Shown in pieces: positions 33,211-43,154 of a stretch of DNA of 64,000 nt (within the stretch, counting starts at the first letter, position 1; every line of letters starts with the position of its first letter). The notes beneath the pieces were generated by a model, which had not been told where the DNA came from, searched no databases, and saw only the letters and a list, made by a program, of their open reading frames with translations. Origin of the DNA: Cristatella mucedo (taxonomy: Eukaryota > Bryozoa > Phylactolaemata > Cristatellidae); NCBI GenBank assembly GCA_009760855.2, contig WPIO01000005.1, positions 1,865,001 to 1,929,000 on the forward strand, in the 5' to 3' direction. A program made the translations under genes and the position numbers.

Positions 33211-33806
33211 CTAAAAGTCAGTGTAATGAACTATTTTATTATCTTCTGTTAAAGTATATTTAAGGTTTAATTTTACAAATTCAATACTTGGACGCATTGA
33301 TGTAATATCATGAGCGTAAGCAGCTTCTTCTTTTTTTTCAAAATAACCTGAGTGTCTTCTTTCTCCATCTACTCGTATATAGGCCATGTATTTGTTTACT
33401 CTTTTAGGAAAACACACACCAATAAAATCAGACGATAAACCTTTTCGTTGTGGTCTATTTCTCATATTTTCTGAATGAGTTGCTTCACGTAAATTCTCGA
33501 AACGATTATTTAGTTTGTCATTATCAATGTGATCAATCTCATTCAAAGGGAATTTACCGGTCATGATTAACCACACCAACCTATGAGCATAGTGTGATTT
33601 TCCATCAACTCTTAATTGTCTGTATCCATTAAGAGTTATTGACCCTGCTTCCGATCCAACTATTATTTTCTGCCCTCTAGCTCTATTTGTAAATTTTTCA
33701 GTTAAAGCACTGTAATCAAATAATTCAAGAACTCTATCTCTAAAACTAGTAACTTCATCTTGATCAATTTTTAGTATACAATACTTTTTTATTGTTTAAC
33801 ATAATT
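33211..33806 (-). pseudogene. HNH homing endonuclease with AP2-like domain
   Basis: A minus frame open from about 33795 to 33211. The centre shows the HNH core: SHYAHRLVWLIMTGKFP, then EIDHIDNDKLNNRFENLREA and ENMRN (His-Asn-His type, with DHxxND and NR..NL). It is followed by an AP2-like DNA-binding domain (FIGVCFPKRVNKYMAYIRVD, then HSGYFEKKEEAAYAHD). No Met lies in this frame; the ATG at about 33804 needs one base change in a following A run. Such enzymes usually cut one DNA site to spread themselves. It interrupts the block of virion genes and is not a standard Polinton gene. Confidence 0.8.
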
Positions 33807-33819
33807 TATTTTATATAGA

Positions 33820-34562
33820 ATGTATCAAGAAGTCAAACTTGATCTAATTCATAAGTCAAAGGAACCAATCTCTATAAGATTAAAACACACTGATCTAAGT
33901 GGCACTAAATCTATTTTTGTAACAGATACTCAAAGAAGAAGATTAGAAAAGTATAAGGCAAAAGAAGTAGGAATGCAATTGAATCTTAGTCTTAAACAGT
34001 TAAAGGCAAATAGAAAAAAATGGATCAGGTATTGTAGATATAATAAATAAGATATCTGGAGGAAGATAGTTTCACTTAAAATTACCAGTGGAAGTAAAAT
34101 CAGAATTTGTTCCAGATGGAAATTTCAATAATACCAATAGATATAGCTATGTGGGGCCTGGAACTAAGTTAGCAAAAAGAATGGAGGAAGGTTATCAGGG
34201 AGTTAACGATCTTTATAATCGCGCACTTATCCATGATCATATAAACACAGACAGGAGGAATGTCAGAACCAAGAAGAACAGAAATACGAAATTTATCCGA
34301 CCTTGTTCTTGCTGAGAGTGCTGCTCGTATTGCACTTGATCCTAAACAGCCTGCGTATGATAGAGGAGATGCTAAGCCTGTGGCTACTATCATGACAGCA
34401 AAAGCAAAAATTGGTTTAGGTATTTGAGGAATGTTAAACGATTCATTTGCAACTGATTTCTTAAAAGACAAAGTAAACAATCCATCAAGTTTGAAGAAGA
34501 TAAAAAATTATGCTCAAGGCATTGCTGATATAATGTTAGATATCAGTAGAAAAAAGGTATAA
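33820..34562 (+). pseudogene. Minor capsid protein with phospholipase A2-like domain
   Basis: The start follows TTTATATAGA. The N-terminal part (KLDLIHKSKEPISIRLKH; VTDTQRRRLEKYKAKEVGMQ; SLKQLKANRK) matches the basic leader of Polinton minor capsid proteins. Next comes an ISGG-R site fitting the adenain rule, then the domain YSYVGPGTKLAKR with IHDHIN: the calcium loop (YxGPG) and His-Asp of the viral phospholipase A2-like fold known from parvovirus VP1, which opens endosomal membranes. The C-terminal tail (LVLAESAARIALD, then KAKIGLG) follows. Breaks: a shift at the A run near 34016, TAG near 34069, a shift near 34255 and TGA near 34427. Confidence 0.8.
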
Positions 34563-34628
34563 AAAATTTACTAATCTAACTAATTTGTATTTCTTGTTTT
34601 TATTATTAATAAATAATAAATAATAAAT

Positions 34629-34795
34629 CCTAGCTGATTAAACAGCCTCTTTTTGTATAGCGACAGAAGAGCCTTTACGGCTATCACCACCGCTTGCAGT
34701 GGCGATAAAGAATCGCCCACTGCAGGAATCGAACCCGCGACCTCGGGACCGAGATCGTGAAAGCAACCGCCTTACCTAGTGTGCCATCACGGCTA
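34629..34795 (-). repeat. tRNA-derived SINE (family A), in the Polinton
   Basis: On the minus strand the unit starts TAGCCGTGATGGCACACTAG (A-box-like) and has GCGGGTTCGATTCCTGC, a polymerase III B box. It continues with the family body (GTGGTGATAGCCGTAAAGGC) and ends GTTTAATCAGCTAGG plus an AATAA-type tail at 34611-34628. Other copies lie at 57904 and 59474. Confidence 0.85.
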
Positions 34796-34799
34796 ACCT

Positions 34800-35284
34800 A
34801 ATAATCAGCAGGATTGAATTCACTTCGTTTGACAGAATCATAAACTTTAACTTGATCTCTCTTCAATCTAATGTTAAGTCTTTCTTCAGAGTTGTAACTG
34901 TCTTTAGTCACATAACTACCATCAAGAAAGCCTGCAATAGAAAAGTCAGTTCCAAGTTTCTGAACTACGTCATCAATAGTGTTGATTTTAAGTTGTTTAT
35001 TTTTGTTATCGAAGAATATGCTTGGTTTGATACCAAAAGCAATTTTTATTCCAACTGTAGATCTTTAAGACAGATTATAACCGGTGAAATCAAGTTTTTT
35101 ACTTGACCTTTCTACGATGTCTTAAGAAAAGGTCTAATCTCATCCGTAATGTATACCCACATGTTGAAGTATGGTTTAGAATCTTTTGAAGCCTTCTCTT
35201 CAATGTGAACTCGAGCTGTTTTCCTTTTGGAATGTTAATGGTGGCATTTTCAAGAACTACAAATTTCTTATTTTGGATTTCCAT
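34800..35284 (-). pseudogene. Unrecognised Polinton protein
   Basis: The minus start MEIQNKKFVVLENATINIPK follows GTATAGAA. The frame continues GKQLEFTLKRRLQ, and shifted frames add DSKPYFNMWVYITDEIRPFL, IKIAFGIKPSIFFDNKNKQL and RLNIRLKRDQVKVYDSVKRS before reaching the SINE. At least three frameshifts; the length would be about 160 residues. The pattern is mainly beta strands. Similar proteins occur in other Polintons as far as I recall, but I cannot assign a role. The 3' end may have been cut by the SINE. Confidence 0.5.
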
Positions 35285-35317
35285 TTCTATACGGGGAAAT
35301 AAATTGCTTGAATTAAA

Positions 35318-35700
35318 TTATTAATCCCATTGTTGTTCCAAAATCAGTTAATTCCATTAGTTTTAAGAATATTAAACACCTTCCACAATCTTTTTGATTG
35401 AACTCTTGCAGTTGAAACGTTTGAAGAGACGGTATATCACTGAAGTAACTTATTACCTCTGGCATTGGTGGTGCTCCAAAAGAATCAAAGTAGAAGCACT
35501 TAGATCCTTCTTTCTTAAGTGCAACCCAATGATATATTGCAAGATCTGATTTTCCTGTGTTACAAATAAGACATTCATTATCTAATGGTTTTGTTAAGTC
35601 ATCTCTTGCGAAGACAACTCTAAAGTTTTTTATGTCGAATTCTTTTATATAATCATTTATTTCTATATCAGTTAAAGCTGATAATTTTACTTTTTTTTAG
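35318..35700 (-). CDS. Adenain-like cysteine protease
   Basis: A minus frame of about 125 residues with the Ulp1/adenain order: YHWVAL (catalytic His, followed by Trp), FYFDSFGAPP (acidic residue of the triad), and NQKDCGRCLIFL (oxyanion Gln and nucleophilic Cys). In adenovirus and Polintons this enzyme matures virion proteins at (M/I/L)-x-G-G-x sites, and such sites occur in three proteins of this element (32.66, 34.06 and 40.55 kb). Upstream the frame probably joins the zinc-ribbon frame through two homopolymer shifts (about 35692 and 35753), so the ATG at 36014 may be the true start. Confidence 0.85.
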
Positions 35701-35729
35701 TTTGTCTATCGTGTTCTTGATCTCATTGA

Positions 35730-36014
35730 TTATTTGTTGTTCACTTTCCCCTCTTCCAATTTTTCTTCTTGAGATAAAGATCCTTCACCAACACTTCTTC
35801 CAATCCTTCTTCCTTGAGATAAAGATCCTTGACCGACAGCAACTGGAACAGCAACTGGAGTACTTCTTAGTCTAACAAATTTTGATTTCTTTTTGCTACA
35901 GATTGTACAAATTCCTTTTACCGTTCCTCTTAATCTTTTTGTGCTAGCTACTTCAACATACTCTTCATGGATTGTATCAGTTGGTCTCTTACACTTCATA
36001 CAATAAATCTCCAT
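35730..36014 (-). CDS. Zinc ribbon, probably N-terminus of the protease
   Basis: Starts MEIYCMKCKRPTDTIHEEYV. The pairs YCMKC and GICTIC form a Cys4 zinc ribbon of the DUF5679-like type often seen in virus-like elements, ending SKKKSKFVRL. A low-complexity Ser-Gln-Gly linker follows (GQGSLSQGRR, repeated as GEGSLSQEE), and a stop at 35730. The following protease frame begins within a few codons, so a frameshift may separate parts of one protein. Divergent from the ATPase gene, with 28 bases between the start codons. Confidence 0.7.
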   Translation of the reverse strand: MEIYCMKCKRPTDTIHEEYVEVASTKRLRGTVKGICTICSKKKSKFVRLRSTPVAVPVAVGQGSLSQGRRIGRSVGEGSLSQEEKLEEGKVNNK

Positions 36015-36042
36015 ATACAAATTTAGACAAATTTAATATAGA

Positions 36043-36693
36043 ATGTCTTTAAAAGTTAAACCTTTTGATTTTGGACAGGATATTGTTACTGGACACCAAG
36101 AACCATTTCCTAAAGTACCTATTAGAGCATTAGTTTTAGGACCAAGTGGAAGTTGTAAATCTCAGTTAATATTAAATTGGGTATTTTTAGGAAGATTAAA
36201 GTATGATGCTTGTACTATTATTGCAACAAGTTTAGATCAACCACTATATCGTGGATTTATAAAAATGACAAAAGATAATCATTCTTATGTTTGGATTAAT
36301 GGAATAGATGAAATTCCGGATGCTGACTCATATAAGAATTTTAGAAATGTTATTGTAATAGATGATCTTATGTCTGAAGATCAAACAAAGATATTAGATT
36401 ATTTTACTAGAGGAAGACATAAAAAGAATGAATGTATTTTATCTTGCTCAAGGATTTACAAGAATACCTAAACGAGAGATTAGGAATAATATAAACTTTA
36501 TTATAATATTCAAATAAAACAATAATGATATTGAGTATATTCCAGAGTCATACGTTGGTGATATAGATAGAAAGCAATTTAAAGATTGGGTCGATTCTAG
36601 TGCAAGGAAAATATTTGGATATTGCGTTATAGACTTAATCAGAAGAAGGAAAGCAACTAATTACTATTTTCAATACTTAATAGGAGAGAAATG
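36043..36693 (+). pseudogene. A32-like genome-packaging ATPase
   Basis: The start follows TTTAATATAGA. Residues 33-40 are GPSGSCKS, a Walker A P-loop (Cys at a place where Gly is usual). VIVIDDLM near residue 109 is the Walker B motif. After a shift near 36455 the frame continues LAQGFTRIPKREIRNNINF, the sensor region of the HerA/FtsK-type packaging ATPases of Polintons and large DNA viruses, then SYVGDIDRKQFKDWV to a stop at about 36691. Total about 215 residues, normal for the family. It would move DNA into the capsid. Confidence 0.88.
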
Positions 36694-37778
36694 ATAAACG
36701 GAAAGTTGTATCAAAGAAAAAACAGACCTTATGAAGGAAGTGTTCAAGAAGCACTTGATTTAGAAAACTTACTTGATAATTTAGAAAAGTTACGTAAAGC
36801 AAGTACACTCAGCAATAATGAAGAGGTGGCAAGAATTGAAGCTGAAATCGCTGCTAGAGATCAAGTAGAACATAAACTAAATGAACGTGCGATAGAAGAA
36901 TCAAAAAATGATTTAGGAAAAGTTGATTTTGATAAACTTAAAGTAATAAGATCTAAACTTGTAATTCAGATAGAAATTAATAAACTAATTGAAAAGGCAA
37001 TAGAAGCTAAAGCACCTCAAGATATTTCTAACTTTTTGAAAAAAGCAATTACTGATATCACATCTGGAAAACCTAAAAAAGCAATTACCAGAGTAAATCA
37101 AGCAAAGACTCAAGCAGCTAATCCGGAAATAAAAGAAATTCTTGATGGTGTTCAAAAGACAGTGGCAGAAAGTCTTAACATTAATTCATCTACCGGAACT
37201 CCAAAGAGGAAGAAAGCAAGTATAAAAGAAGTTGAAGCACCAACTGCTACTAGCACTCCAAAGAAGAGATGAAGAAAAAGTAAATCTACCTTACCAATTG
37301 TAAGTGTTGCAGAAACTTCTGCAAGTGTTATAGAACCTTCTGCAAGTGTTACAGAACCTAGCATACCTCAATTTACAACTGCTATAGAAGCTACTTTACC
37401 TACAATTATTGAACCCCGTGGGTTACTAGAAAAAATTTATTTGATATTAGTACGATACCAAAGACAGGAAGAATGTCATCTCTAATGAAAGAAGGTATAA
37501 AGAAAATTACAGAAGATAATATTGGAGAGTCTCTTATTAATATCCAAGAAGATTTAGAGAAGATAAAAAAAAGGAGTATAAAACAACAAAGTATTCTTGA
37601 CCATATAAAATCACTGCGACCTAAATCTGGAGAAGGATTAAAAGTTGTTCCAGTGTTTGTTAAGAGTGATAAAGAAGTATTAATTAAGATTGATTTATGG
37701 TTGAGAGAGCTTGCTGCTGGAAATAAAGGAGTTGTAAATTCAATCAGTGCTGCAGTAGATTATTTAGCTAGGTCTTGA
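36691..37778 (+). pseudogene. Coiled-coil virion-type protein, unrecognised
   Basis: The start overlaps the ATPase stop (AAATGATAA). Residues 1-135 are Glu/Lys/Leu-rich and predicted coiled coil (ALDLENLLDNLEKLRK; VARIEAEIAARDQ). Then come Thr/Pro/Lys-rich linkers, an in-frame TGA at 37270, a SASVIEPSASVTEPS repeat, a shift near 37460 and a C-terminal domain (KITEDNIGESLINIQEDLEK; VDYLARS). Length about 360 residues if joined. The gene position between the ATPase and capsid genes suggests a virion or scaffolding role (inference). Confidence 0.6.
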
Positions 37779-37834
37779 AAAGCACCAAAATCTTACGTTG
37801 CCAAAACAAATAATCTACTCTTTAATATATAGCA

Positions 37835-38745
37835 ATGAGTGATCTTTTGGGCACTGCGAAAGAGATACTTAAAAATGTTGAAATTATTAGAAAACTAATC
37901 AAGCGAGTAAAGAAGGGTATGTGTTCAATATTATTGGAAATTCTAATCCACTTAACTTACATATCAATACCCCTATTTTATTGAGAAACAAAAACTTAAA
38001 AGTTTGTTTAAGAAGTCTGTTGAAATTAATTCCATTAAAAAAATATTACTACTTCTAATAACACTTTTATCCATAGAAATGCAGGCGGTTCTGAACAAAC
38101 TGTAACAATAGAACCAGGAATGTATACAGTTGATAGTGATGACCTAAATACTGGTTTTGTTGATAGGATTAATAATTACATTACTCAAACAGGATCCACA
38201 ACTGATAAGTTTATAGTTGGTGTTGATACTGGTACCGCACACTCATGGATTAGTATGCCTGCTGGTTGAAGTTTTATTGCTAGTAAATCTCCTATTTCTA
38301 AAGTAATTGGTTTTACTAAACCTGCTTACACAACTGATAACAAGTTTTTAGAATCGTATCCAACTATTACACCAACTATTTGTACTCCTAAAAAAAGTTT
38401 TATTGAGAAGAACAGGTAAGTATTGCTGATGTAAAACTTGTTCTTGTGAATTGTAATTTAGTTGCACCAGGAACAAGTTTTCTAAATGGAAATGAAACTA
38501 AAGCTTTAAGAAGTTTTGGATTTGAATTTTACCCATGCGATACAATGGTATACGAACCAAATACTCCTGAATACCATAATGTTTCTACTGAAGCTATTAG
38601 TGATATAGCTGTTAAAATTACTGATCAAAACTTAAAAGTGCTAGATTTTGGTGGTGAACAAATTGCTGTTGTTATAGAAATTATAGAAATATCTAATATA
38701 AGGAATGACTATAAGATTAACTGGGACATCTTCTTCAGACTATAA
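37835..38745 (+). pseudogene. Candidate penton or spike-type virion protein
   Basis: The start MSDLLGTAKEILKNVEII follows TTTAATATATAGC. Frames shift near 37920 and 37990, then run through NAGGSEQTVTIEPGMYTVDS and a TGA near 38268 to the frame from 38446. There SFGFEFYPCDTMVYEPNTPE and VKITDQNLKVLDFGGEQI match a beta-rich virion protein seen in many Polintons, ending with the ITDQ..x..F.GE signature. I recall it only as an uncharacterised structural gene; penton or spike identity is a guess from gene order. The end overlaps the next start. Confidence 0.5.
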
Positions 38746-39669
38746 AACATTAAATCCTCTAATTAAATTAGGAGAAAAATCAGGATATAATGAAGTTGGT
38801 TTAAGAAGAGTAGAGTTTACTTATGCCAATAGAGCCATATCAAATGTTGTTAGAAGTGTAAACGACAGACTTTGGTTTAGGTTTTCTATTGGAGATGCTG
38901 GTGATGCTACTTTCATTGAAATTGATTTTGGAAAAGAAAAAGATGGAACTCCTAAAACTTCAGGAACTTAGGATAGTAACAAGATTGTTCTTGCTTTAAA
39001 TGCTGCTTTATCACCTAAGAAAAAGCCTCCTGCCCCTAATCCAGATGGTACTTCAGGTACTGGCACACGTATACCAGCGCTATTCAATGGAAGAAGTGGA
39101 AACGGAATAAGATTTAGTGTTGATACAGATGATAAATAGTTATGCAAGTAGCAGATGATAGCGTTGTTTTTCTTGGAGCTAATTCTTTTATTAAAAAAAG
39201 ATGAGTTTTTTAGTATTGGAGATACACTAGGTTTTAACTCAAATGAACAAGGAACATTAGACCGTGATATGGTTGGGGGAACTCCTTACGAAGTAGTTGA
39301 AAAAGCTATGTATTTCGCTGAAACTTATAAAGCATGGAATAAAATTATTCTCCCTAATTATAGTGGTGTAAAATGTATAAGTTTTGATTCTGATTTAGTT
39401 GATCCAGAAATTAATTATATAGAAAAAAGGGTTTTTAGAACAATCTTCATCCTTATATATAATTGATACTGATGATATTGCTCCAGGAGAAAAAGTTGAT
39501 TTACATATTCCAAATGTGATGTACTTGCTAAAAAGGGTGATATAGATTTATTGAGTAATTTTAAAATTACTTTTACAGATCAAAATGGAAATAGAGTTAA
39601 TACAATAACAGATGTCGTAGCTACAATAGTTATTAAAAAAGGAAAAATCTACATAGAAAATGAAGTTTA
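38705..39669 (+). pseudogene. Tandem-duplicated virion protein, copy 1
   Basis: Starts MTIRLTGTSSSDYKTLNP after TAATATAAGGA. Recognisable blocks are LRRVEFTYANRAISNVV, KIVLALNAALSPKKKPP, FSIGDTLGFNSNEQGTL, AMYFAETYKAWNKI, FDSDLVDPEINYIEKR and, after shifts, KITFTDQNGNRVNTITDVVA. The last block repeats the TDQ-type ending seen in the preceding gene. Stops at 38969, 39139 and near 39463 break it. Its stop overlaps the ATG of copy 2. Function unknown; likely a beta-rich structural protein. Confidence 0.6.
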
Positions 39670-40511
39670 AATTAACAGGGGCTTCTAACACAGATTATAA
39701 AACTAACTATCCTCCAATAATGCTTGGTTCTAAATCTGGAAATAAAAAGTTGGCTTAAGAAGAGTGGAGTTTACTTACTCATATAAAAGCATTGTGAAAA
39801 TTGTTTCTTTTAAAAATGATATGCTTTGGTTTAAAACAAATCGCATTTCAGCTAATAACTTTTCAGTTACAGTTAGGGAAGTATATCATGATTCTACAAG
39901 GATTGTTGCAGCATTAAATAATGCGCTAGATGGTGCTTTATCCTATTACAACTCTTCTAAAAGAGATAGTACTGGAATTGCTTTTGGAGTTGGAGAAGGT
40001 GATAAAATAGTAATGAGAGTAGTAGGTGAGTACATTGTTTTACTAGGAAGTGATTTGCCGGGTTTTATTAATAACATTGGAGATTTATTAGGTTTTAAAA
40101 CAAAAGAACAAGGAACATTCGCTCCTGATTATGATTATGATGATGTAAGAGAAGATGATATAAATGAAAAAGCACACTATTTTGCTGATACTTATAAAGC
40201 ATGGAATAGAATACAATCTGATGGTGATAATAATGTAGAATGGTTAAGTGTTGATTGTGATTTAGTTGATCCGGAACTTAATTATGTAGAAAAAAGAAAA
40301 GAATTTTTAGAACAGTCTTCATATATCATTGACACAAGAGATATTGCACGTGGTGAAAAGGTTGATTTACATATTCCAAATATAAATGTACTTAGCGATA
40401 AAAGGTGATATAGAATCATTGAGCGATTTTAAAATTAGTTTAACAGATCAAAATGGAAATAGGCTTAATACAATTACAGATGTTGTAGCTACAACAGAAA
40501 TTTCAAAGTAA
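39660..40511 (+). pseudogene. Tandem-duplicated virion protein, copy 2
   Basis: Starts MKFKLTGASNTDYKTNYPP after CTACATAGAAA, closely similar to copy 1. Shared blocks are RVEFTYSYKSIVKIV, RIVAALNNALDGAL, NIGDLLGFKTKEQGTF, KAHYFADTYKAWNRI, VDCDLVDPELNYVEKRKEFL and the terminal TDQNGNR. A frameshift near 39750 and another near 40405 interrupt it; the middle (39764-40408) is open for 214 residues. It is better preserved than copy 1. Confidence 0.62.
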
Positions 40512-40520
40512 TATAAAGAA

Positions 40521-41107
40521 ATGGGAAGTTATGCAAGGATAGGTCATGGCAATATAAGAGGAGGAAAGTATTATGGAGCTGGAGATTTAGATAAAGTACT
40601 TGATGGCGTTGGAAAAGTAACACCTGTTTTAACTGGATTAACTGGTCTAAGCATGAACATTGCTAATAAAGTAGTTGATATGCATCAAGCAAGGAAACTT
40701 ACTGAACTACAAACAAAGAAAGAAAAGACAGATCAAGATTATGCTGTTAAACGTAGAGAGATGGATGATAAACTTGAAGAAGAAAAAAGAAAGAAAGATT
40801 ATGAATATGAATTTGAGAAACGAAAAAAAGAAAAAGATTATGAAAGAAAGATGAAAGAGTTGGATCTTAGAATTAAAGAAACTATGCTTGAAAAACTTAA
40901 ACCTAAAACTTAAAAAAGTCGTAAAGTAAAGATGAAAGAAGAAGTAGAAGACTATTCAGAAACTCTTAAAGAAAATGATCCAAAAACATCTAATGAAGTT
41001 GAGAAAGTAATCAAATCAGTTATACCTACTGGAGAGAGAACAAGACCTGATGGATATGGTGGAATGATGAGAAAGAAAATTGGAGCTGGATTATATATTC
41101 AAAAGTA
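40521..41107 (+). pseudogene. Coiled-coil protein with adenain-type site
   Basis: Starts MGSYARIGHGNIRGGKYYGA after TAATATAAAGAA. IRGG-K fits the (M/I/L)-x-G-G-x protease rule close to the N-terminus. The middle (residues about 55-125) is a Lys/Glu-rich coiled coil. An in-frame TAA at 40911 is followed by the same frame (KSRKVKMKEEVEDYSETLKE) to a Gly-rich end (GGMMRKKIGAGLYI). It lies directly before the capsid gene, 35 bases away. Probably an internal virion protein (inference). Confidence 0.6.
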
Positions 41108-41142
41108 AAACATTAAATTTTAGTTTTTTATATAGAGAGAGA

Positions 41143-42646
41143 ATGGCGAGCGCACGTATCAATACTCGACGCGATATGAGTGATCCTGATTTTCCTGATT
41201 ATAAAATTAAGGATTATAAGTTTAAAGAATTCTACCAAACTAATGGAAATGAAACTGATGCTATTCAGGATAAAATAGTTGCATTCAACGTTCCTGCTGA
41301 ACAACAAACATGCTATGTTTTGCCAGATGGTTATCTTCTACTTGAAGGACAAATACAAGCTCAAACTGCTGCGGGTGGTGCTTTTGGTGCTCCTGGTCGT
41401 AACCTTGCTGCAGGACTAGTTAATGCTGGTGCTTGGTTGTTTAATTCAATGAGAGTTAGACTTGGTTCTGAAGAGCTTGAAAGTGTAACACAAAATATAG
41501 GAACTGTTTCAACAATTACGGGGTTCTGTGTTACCCAAATGATTACAATAGAACCGAAGGACCTGCAACGGGTTGGAAAAAAGATGAGGGAAGTTCAATT
41601 GATAATTTATTTTTAGTTGATGCTAATGTTAATCCCAAAGTTTATTCTTATACAAGTCTTGCTGATTCGTCGGCAAGTGATTCAAATATTGGATTTGTTT
41701 ATAGAAGGTAAGGTGTATATGTTTATTTATTGGTTTATCTAGTGTTCTTGCAGATAATGCTGGCACGTTCATGATTTCACTACCTTTATCAAGAATTTCT
41801 GGATTCTGTGCAGATATGAATAAAAGTATTTACAATACGCAATTTACTCTTGAAATGACTAGGGCTGGTGGAAATGACTAAAATGCTATTATGACAGGAG
41901 CGAGTGGTGGTACTAATATAGCTTTGACTAGAGGAGCTGCTGGTGCTGTTGCTGATGGTACTTGGACTGCATTTAAAATTAATATGTCAAAAATGAGGTT
42001 AATGGTTCCGTGTATTTCTCCGAGAGAAAGTGTTCAAAAAGCGCTTGCTGAAATTTCAAGTGAGAGATCAAAGAAAATCAGACTTAACTATAGAGTTAGA
42101 CGATATGAGAATGTGACTATAACAAATTTCAATCAAAATCTTAAATTTACAAAGAGTATATCTGTGCAGAATACTATTGATAAAGTTAGATGGTTAATTG
42201 TTGCTGCACAGAATAATAATAAATTTAATACCTGCACTGGAAATCCTTGCACTTTTAACCATTGTGATATTAAAAACGTAACAGTTCTTGCTAAGGGATC
42301 AAAACAATATCCAGCGGTTGCAAGGAGCAGTTATCCAAAAGATGGAAAATGTTCAACTGCTTATCTTGATTTTACTACATTTAGGAAACAATTTCTTGTA
42401 TTTAATGAATTAACTGAACCTTTTGGTGTTACATATCACGAGTGGTTATCTCTTTATCCTATTCATGTTGTTGATCTTCAATACAATGATGAACCTCTTA
42501 GAGTAATGTCAAAACTTGATGTAAGTGTTGAATTCAATTCTACAATACCTAGCTCTGCTGCTGCTGGTAGTAATGAGGCAGGTGGTGCTAATAGTAAAGA
42601 AATTCCTTCCACAACAATTATACTACATTATATTACTATCTTATAG
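41143..42646 (+). pseudogene. Major capsid protein, double jelly-roll
   Basis: The start follows TTTATATAGAGAGAGA. The order fits Polinton capsid proteins, whose two stacked jelly rolls trimerise into pseudo-hexameric capsomers: an N-terminal arm, DKIVAFNVPAEQQTCYVLP, SMRVRLGSEELESV, then FMISLPLSRISGFCADMNKS, QFTLEMTR, MRLMVPCISPRESVQKALAE, the FNHCDIKNVTVLAKGSKQYP block, FRKQFLVFNELTE and the C-terminal VSVEFNSTIP with TIILHYITIL. Shifts near 41540 and 41710 and a stop at 41880 break the middle; total about 500 residues. Ends one base before the next ATG. Confidence 0.9.
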
Positions 42647-43145
42647 ATGAAGATACATTGATTGAGATAAAGTATTTATGGAGTAGAAAGATAGTTGAGG
42701 AGTTTATTCCAAAACAATATTTAGCGCAGTGTTTACTTGGATTACATGTATTAAAACTAAGAAGATGTTTCTATTCTGAATTCAAAATTTTTATTCCTGG
42801 TTTGAATTGTTATGACACACCCATAGATTACATAGCAGCAGGTAGTGTTAGAATACCTACCAAGTTTGAATTTGATATGCCTATTAGAGAACCACCTTTT
42901 ATGTTTTTACTTAAAGATGAAAAGTACTTTGATTTTGAGTTTAATATAATTTCTGATTACGGTAGATTTAATAATGTAAAAGGTAATGGGTATGATAACA
43001 AATACTATATAAAGAAGTAGAAGTGCAAGTAATTGAAGAGGAAGATCATTTTAGGTTTGCAAGAATTATTTCAATAGTTAAAGAAGTGTTAGAAAGATCT
43101 AAAATATTGATGAATAATTATATTGATGAGCAAAAATTTTCATAA
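42647..43145 (+). pseudogene. Unrecognised protein downstream of the capsid gene
   Basis: The ATG at 42647 overlaps the end of the capsid gene (TTATAGATG) but shifts within a few codons into the frame 42658-43020. That frame contains EIKYLWSRKIVEEFIPKQYL, LGLHVLKLRRCFYSEFKIFI and IPTKFEFDMP, and a further shift gives VIEEEDHFRFARIISIVKEV. It is a mixed alpha/beta protein of about 160 residues. I do not recognise the family; the place after the capsid gene suggests a minor virion protein. Confidence 0.5.
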
Positions 43146-43154
43146 CTAAGACTA

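Noticed and set aside
38071-38085. CCATAGAAATGCAGG as another start-proximal motif
   Set aside because: The ATG is out of frame with the conserved protein and the site lies within coding sequence, so it was left out of the motif list.
20160-38270. Use of TGA as Trp in the Polinton (stops near 20190, 20391, 20635, 34427, 38268)
   Set aside because: TGG codes Trp at conserved positions of the same genes, the stop near 20635 is better explained by a missing base, and TAA and TAG stops also occur in frame.
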